Shown in pieces: positions 6,500 through 8,059 of a stretch of 8,059 nt of DNA. The notes under the pieces are model-generated. The model did no database searches, had not been told where the DNA came from, and worked only from the letters and a program-made list of their open reading frames with translations. The number at the start of each line of letters is the position of its first letter. The first letter of the stretch is position 1. Origin of the DNA: Desulfobacteraceae bacterium 4572_19 (GTDB lineage Bacteria; Desulfobacterota; Desulfobacteria; Desulfobacterales; NBLS01); NCBI GenBank assembly GCA_002084385.1, contig NBLS01000015.1, positions 1-8,059 of the forward strand, written 5' to 3'. Position numbers and translations under genes: made by a program.

Positions 6500-7089
6500 T
6501 TTTTATCAGCATCCATATTTATATTCGTATCAATGTCCGTATTTATCTTCGTATCAACATCTATACTTATATCAATATCGGCATTAAGATTAGCACCTGC
6601 ATCAGCCTTTATATTTGTGCCAATTTTCATGCTACTACTACTACCAGCAATAACATCAACATTAATGGCGGCATTCGTGCTATCAGACTCTTCCGATTCA
6701 TCGTTAAACAGTCCGGCTAACACATCATCATTTTCATCATCACCTTCTGCTTCTATTGATTTTAATTCTAACTCTGATAACTCTTCTTCCTTTGAGATGG
6801 ATTCAAGATCATTAAATAGCACCTCAATAGTCTCATCTTCTTTTGCATCTTTAAGCCCGATAGCAGCTTCAAACAACTTATTTGCAAGATACAAAGGCGG
6901 GAAAATATTATTTGTACGCAATACATCAAAAAATTGATTTAATTCTTGTCCCATCGCCTCGTCTAAAGCTTTTGCATTATACTGTTCAGTACACATCATT
7001 GTGAAGATTCCAGGACTTAATTCTCCAAATTCCTTTAAAGTGTACTTGCCATCATTTATTTTTTTCTCAAGAATATATTTCTGCTTCAT
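6496..7089 (-). CDS. hypothetical protein with acidic, repeat-built C-terminal tail
   Basis: A 197-residue protein that I do not recognise. Residues 1-80 look like a folded domain (MKQKYILEK...[19 protein letters not shown]...[25 protein letters not shown]). Residues 81-140 are strongly acidic (Glu/Asp/Ser-rich) and probably disordered. From about 155 the sequence becomes Asp/Asn/Ile/Thr-rich with an 8-residue period at 170-193. There is no signal peptide or membrane helix, so it is likely cytoplasmic. The start is well supported by AGGAG at 7096-7100, six bases upstream. It is the first gene of the operon and overlaps argS by four bases (ATGA), so its translation probably feeds that of argS. 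The low-complexity tail and its 24-bp DNA repeat suggest a variable C-terminus. A regulatory or chaperone-like role cannot be argued from sequence. Confidence 0.75.
   Translation of the reverse strand: MKQKYILEKKINDGKYTLKEFGELSPGIFTMMCTEQYNAKALDEAMGQELNQFFDVLRTNNIFPPLYLANKLFEAAIGLKDAKEDETIEVLFNDLESISKEEELSELELKSIEAEGDDENDDVLAGLFNDESEESDSTNAAINVDVIAGSSSSMKIGTNIKADAGANLNADIDISIDVDTKINTDIDTNINMDADKK
6511..6582 (-). repeat. three imperfect 24-bp tandem repeats in the 3' end of a coding gene
   Basis: Each unit encodes eight residues: [16 protein letters not shown] and IDTNINMD (protein residues 170-193). At DNA level the last two units share TTCGTATCAA and TATTTAT/TACTTAT blocks at a 24-base spacing. 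Units of a multiple of three keep the frame, so copy-number change would alter tail length without breaking the coupled argS start 12 bases further on. Confidence 0.6.
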
Positions 7090-7148
7090 AACAAACTCCT
7101 ATTAATTTGTTGTCAATATTAAGGGGTTACTCAAAACCCTAAACCAGT

Positions 7149-7177
7149 AACTTACTTTGTCAACAGATATCTGTCAA
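7149..7177 (-). promoter_or_regulatory. possible promoter of the argS-gat operon
   Basis: On the minus strand a perfect -35 hexamer TTGACA (7177-7172) is followed, after 17 bases, by TAAGTT (7154-7149), which matches only three of six -10 bases. It lies about 60 bases upstream of the first gene's start. Further TTGACA copies occur at 7163-7158 and 7116-7111, so the hexamer may instead be part of a binding site. A weak call. Confidence 0.35.
7163..7174. promoter_or_regulatory. 12-bp palindrome in the operon leader, possible operator
   Basis: ACAGATATCTGT is a perfect palindrome set between two direct TGTCAAC copies (7158-7164 and 7172-7178). It overlaps the spacer of the proposed operon promoter, the position of a repressor site. 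No known regulator motif is recognised. Confidence 0.3.
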
Positions 7178-7245
7178 CAAGTTGTGAGTATATTTTATAT
7201 ATTTTTTTATCCACTAAAAAAAATACATAACAGCAATAAAAACTA

Positions 7246-7274
7246 TTGACTTTATACTAAATCACATATATACA
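7246..7274 (+). promoter_or_regulatory. sigma-70 promoter of the serine tRNA genes
   Basis: TTGACT (7246-7251) and TATACA (7269-7274) are separated by exactly 17 bases, each one mismatch or close from consensus. The predicted start, near 7281, is just ahead of the first tRNA at 7289. No second promoter is visible in the 9-base gap between the two tRNA genes, so they are probably co-transcribed. Confidence 0.75.
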
Positions 7275-7288
7275 ACCTCCAATGATTC

Positions 7289-7376
7289 GGAGGAGTGGCC
7301 GAGTGGCTTAAGGCGGCGGTCTTGAAAACCGTTGAGTGTCACAGCTCCGTGGGTTCAAATCCTACCTCCTCCGCCA
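7289..7376 (+). tRNA. tRNA-Ser (anticodon UGA)
   Basis: An 88-base class II tRNA. The acceptor stem GGAGGAG (7289-7295) pairs fully with CTCCTCC (7366-7372), with discriminator G7373 and encoded CCA at 7374-7376. The anticodon loop CTTGAAA places TGA at 7323-7325, reading UCA and other UCN codons. The long variable arm (GAG...CTC) and discriminator G are serine identity features. The T-arm contains GGTTCAAATCC. Confidence 0.97.
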
Positions 7377-7385
7377 TAACAAAAC

Positions 7386-7478
7386 GGAGAAATGGCCGAG
7401 AGGCTGAAGGCGCTCGCCTGCTAAGCGAGTATAGGGTTGATAGCTCTATCGAGAGTTCGAATCTCTCTTTCTCCGCCA
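7386..7478 (+). tRNA. tRNA-Ser (anticodon GCU)
   Basis: A 93-base class II tRNA directly after tRNA-Ser(UGA). Acceptor GGAGAAA (7386-7392) pairs with TTTCTCC (7468-7474); discriminator G7475 and encoded CCA at 7476-7478. The anticodon stem CTCGC/GCGAG encloses loop CTGCTAA with GCT at 7420-7422, reading AGC/AGU. A long variable arm is present. Together the two tRNAs cover the AGY box and part of the UCN box. Confidence 0.97.
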
Positions 7479-7511
7479 TTAACCTCATGTTTTAACAAAT
7501 CCTGAAAGACA

Positions 7512-7539
7512 AAATAACTAATATGACAAATAGTTATTT
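7512..7539 (+). terminator. possible weak terminator after the tRNA genes
   Basis: AAATAACTA (7512-7520) and TAGTTATTT (7531-7539) form a 9-bp, A/T-rich stem with a 10-base loop, 34 bases after the second tRNA. There is no proper T-tract beyond TTATTTA, so its strength is doubtful. Parts of it (ATATGACAAA, TTTATG) resemble the MITE interior, so it may instead be a remnant of such an element. Confidence 0.3.
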
Positions 7540-7540
7540 A

Positions 7541-7618
7541 TGAAAGTCCATAAAAAAGCCATGTTATAAAGACTTACATTTTTTAGTGTGGTAAACTATT
7601 CACCCTTGTAAGTTGGAT
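7541..7618. repeat. dispersed repeat, uninterrupted copy (empty site)
   Basis: About 78 bp related to both flanks of MITE copy A. Its left half (7541-7584) matches 3187-3229 and its right half (7577-7618) matches 3384-3425, with a single CATTTTTT at 7577-7584 where the gat locus has one on each side of the MITE. The unit is non-coding and ends about 90 bases before the small gene at 7707. Its nature (old repeat, regulatory element or duplicated intergenic DNA) is unknown. Confidence 0.55.
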
Positions 7619-7706
7619 AAAAGTTCTTGGAAGGAAATGATAACTACTTCTGTTAATCCGGTACTCCAGTACATAATAACTATAGACCTCATATGTGGAA
7701 TCAAAT

Positions 7707-7883
7707 ATGACAATCCAAATGATAGCAAAAGATCTATATACTCTTATTAAACAAGTTGAACACCTCGAAAATAAACTTGAGAACACCCCAATTTATAAAA
7801 AAGAAATAATAAAGAATAAATTAAGAATTGCAATAGCAGAACGAAACCAAGTACGAAGACTTCTTGACGGTAGAAAAGGTTAA
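7707..7883 (+). CDS. small basic helical protein, function unknown
   Basis: A 58-residue protein with no family I recognise. It is Lys/Glu/Arg-rich and predicted almost wholly helical: a heptad-like stretch (about 4-28, DLYTLIKQVEHLENKLE), a short break around NTP (29-31), and a second basic helix (about 33-53), suggesting a helical hairpin or dimer and possibly nucleic-acid binding (inference). I chose the ATG at 7707 over an in-frame GTG at 7695; a weak TGGA lies about eight bases upstream of the ATG and nothing useful upstream of the GTG. No clear promoter is seen. The composition is protein-like, whereas the opposite strand gives only a Cys/Ser/Tyr-rich frame. Confidence 0.55.
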   Translation: MTIQMIAKDLYTLIKQVEHLENKLENTPIYKKEIIKNKLRIAIAERNQVRRLLDGRKG

Positions 7884-7935
7884 GGACTCACCAAAATAAC
7901 TTCTATTTTTAAACGCGATACGTGAAATGCCCATC

Positions 7936-7975
7936 AAAAAAAAAGCCCTGAATCACAATAAAGCGAAACAGGGCT
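7936..7975 (-). terminator. intrinsic terminator, minus strand (distal of a tandem pair)
   Basis: AGCCCTG (7944-7950) and CAGGGCT (7969-7975) form a G/C-rich 7-bp stem with an 18-base loop. Read on the minus strand the stem runs straight into eight further Ts (7943-7936). The plus strand has no T-tract after the hairpin, so it serves a minus-strand transcript entering from the right. Confidence 0.8.
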
Positions 7976-7984
7976 AATATATAT

Positions 7985-8027
7985 AAAAAAAGTTATTATC
8001 TTAAACGTTGTAACAAATGATAATAAC
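7985..8027 (-). terminator. intrinsic terminator, minus strand (proximal of a tandem pair)
   Basis: GTTATTATC (7992-8000) and GATAATAAC (8019-8027) form a 9-bp stem with an 18-base loop. On the minus strand it is followed by seven Ts (7991-7985). The A/T-rich stem is weaker than its neighbour's. No coding frame is evident in the last 30 bases, so the gene it ends lies to the right of the window. Confidence 0.7.
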
Positions 8028-8059
8028 CTTTGAAGAAAGTAAGTGCTATCAAGTATTCC

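Noticed and set aside
6467..6937. Plus-strand 156-residue open frame rich in Ser, Phe and Ile
   Set aside because: It is the antisense shadow of the acidic, repeat-tailed gene; the minus-strand gene has a ribosome site and operon context.
7295..7495. Plus-strand open frame across the two serine tRNAs
   Set aside because: It is an accidental frame through tRNA genes.
7637..7750. ATG at 7637 preceded by GGAAGG, opening a 37-codon plus-strand frame
   Set aside because: The purine tract is only two or three bases from the ATG, the peptide has no notable features, and it overlaps the 58-residue gene in another frame.
7583..7786. Minus-strand 67-residue open frame
   Set aside because: It is Cys/Ser/Tyr-rich, runs through the dispersed repeat and overlaps the more protein-like plus-strand small gene.

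Overview
The window is AT-rich bacterial chromosome. The gene order (a small hypothetical gene, argS, a SPOR-domain gene, gatC, gatA, all on the minus strand), the use of a GatCAB amidotransferase and the style of the SPOR protein point to a member of the Desulfobacterota, probably Desulfobacterales. That placement is inferred from gene order and protein style, not from a search.

Left end (1-790, plus strand): the 3' part of a structured RNA that I read as tmRNA (ssrA). It shows two pseudoknots, a T-arm and an encoded CCA; its 5' part lies outside the window. A small multi-spanning membrane protein of unknown function follows 33 bases later.

Centre (855-7089, minus strand): a probable six-gene operon. 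In transcription order it holds a hypothetical protein with a repeat-built acidic tail, arginyl-tRNA synthetase (argS), a membrane-anchored SPOR protein, gatC, gatA and an alpha/beta hydrolase. Three junctions are very tight: two ATGA overlaps and one stop-N-start. ArgS and GatCA link the operon to aminoacyl-tRNA supply; gatB is not in the window. The two junctions around gatC are the exception. Each carries a roughly 155-bp palindromic element with GTAA-starting terminal repeats and a perfect 8-bp direct repeat on both sides. I read these as two copies of one non-autonomous miniature transposon (MITE), with ends like those of the IS66 family. One copy sits inside another dispersed repeat whose uninterrupted version is found at about 7541-7618.

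Right end (7100-8059): a leader and promoter region divides the operon from two plus-strand serine tRNA genes (UGA and GCU) behind a good sigma-70 promoter. Then come the uninterrupted dispersed repeat, a 58-residue helical small protein, and two tandem intrinsic terminators on the minus strand that must serve a gene to the right of the window.

No CRISPR array, transposase, toxin-antitoxin pair or recognisable defence system is visible. The most interesting material is the pair of MITE copies bracketing gatC, the filled/empty site comparison, the odd tmRNA acceptor end, and the slippage-type expansions in the argS region.
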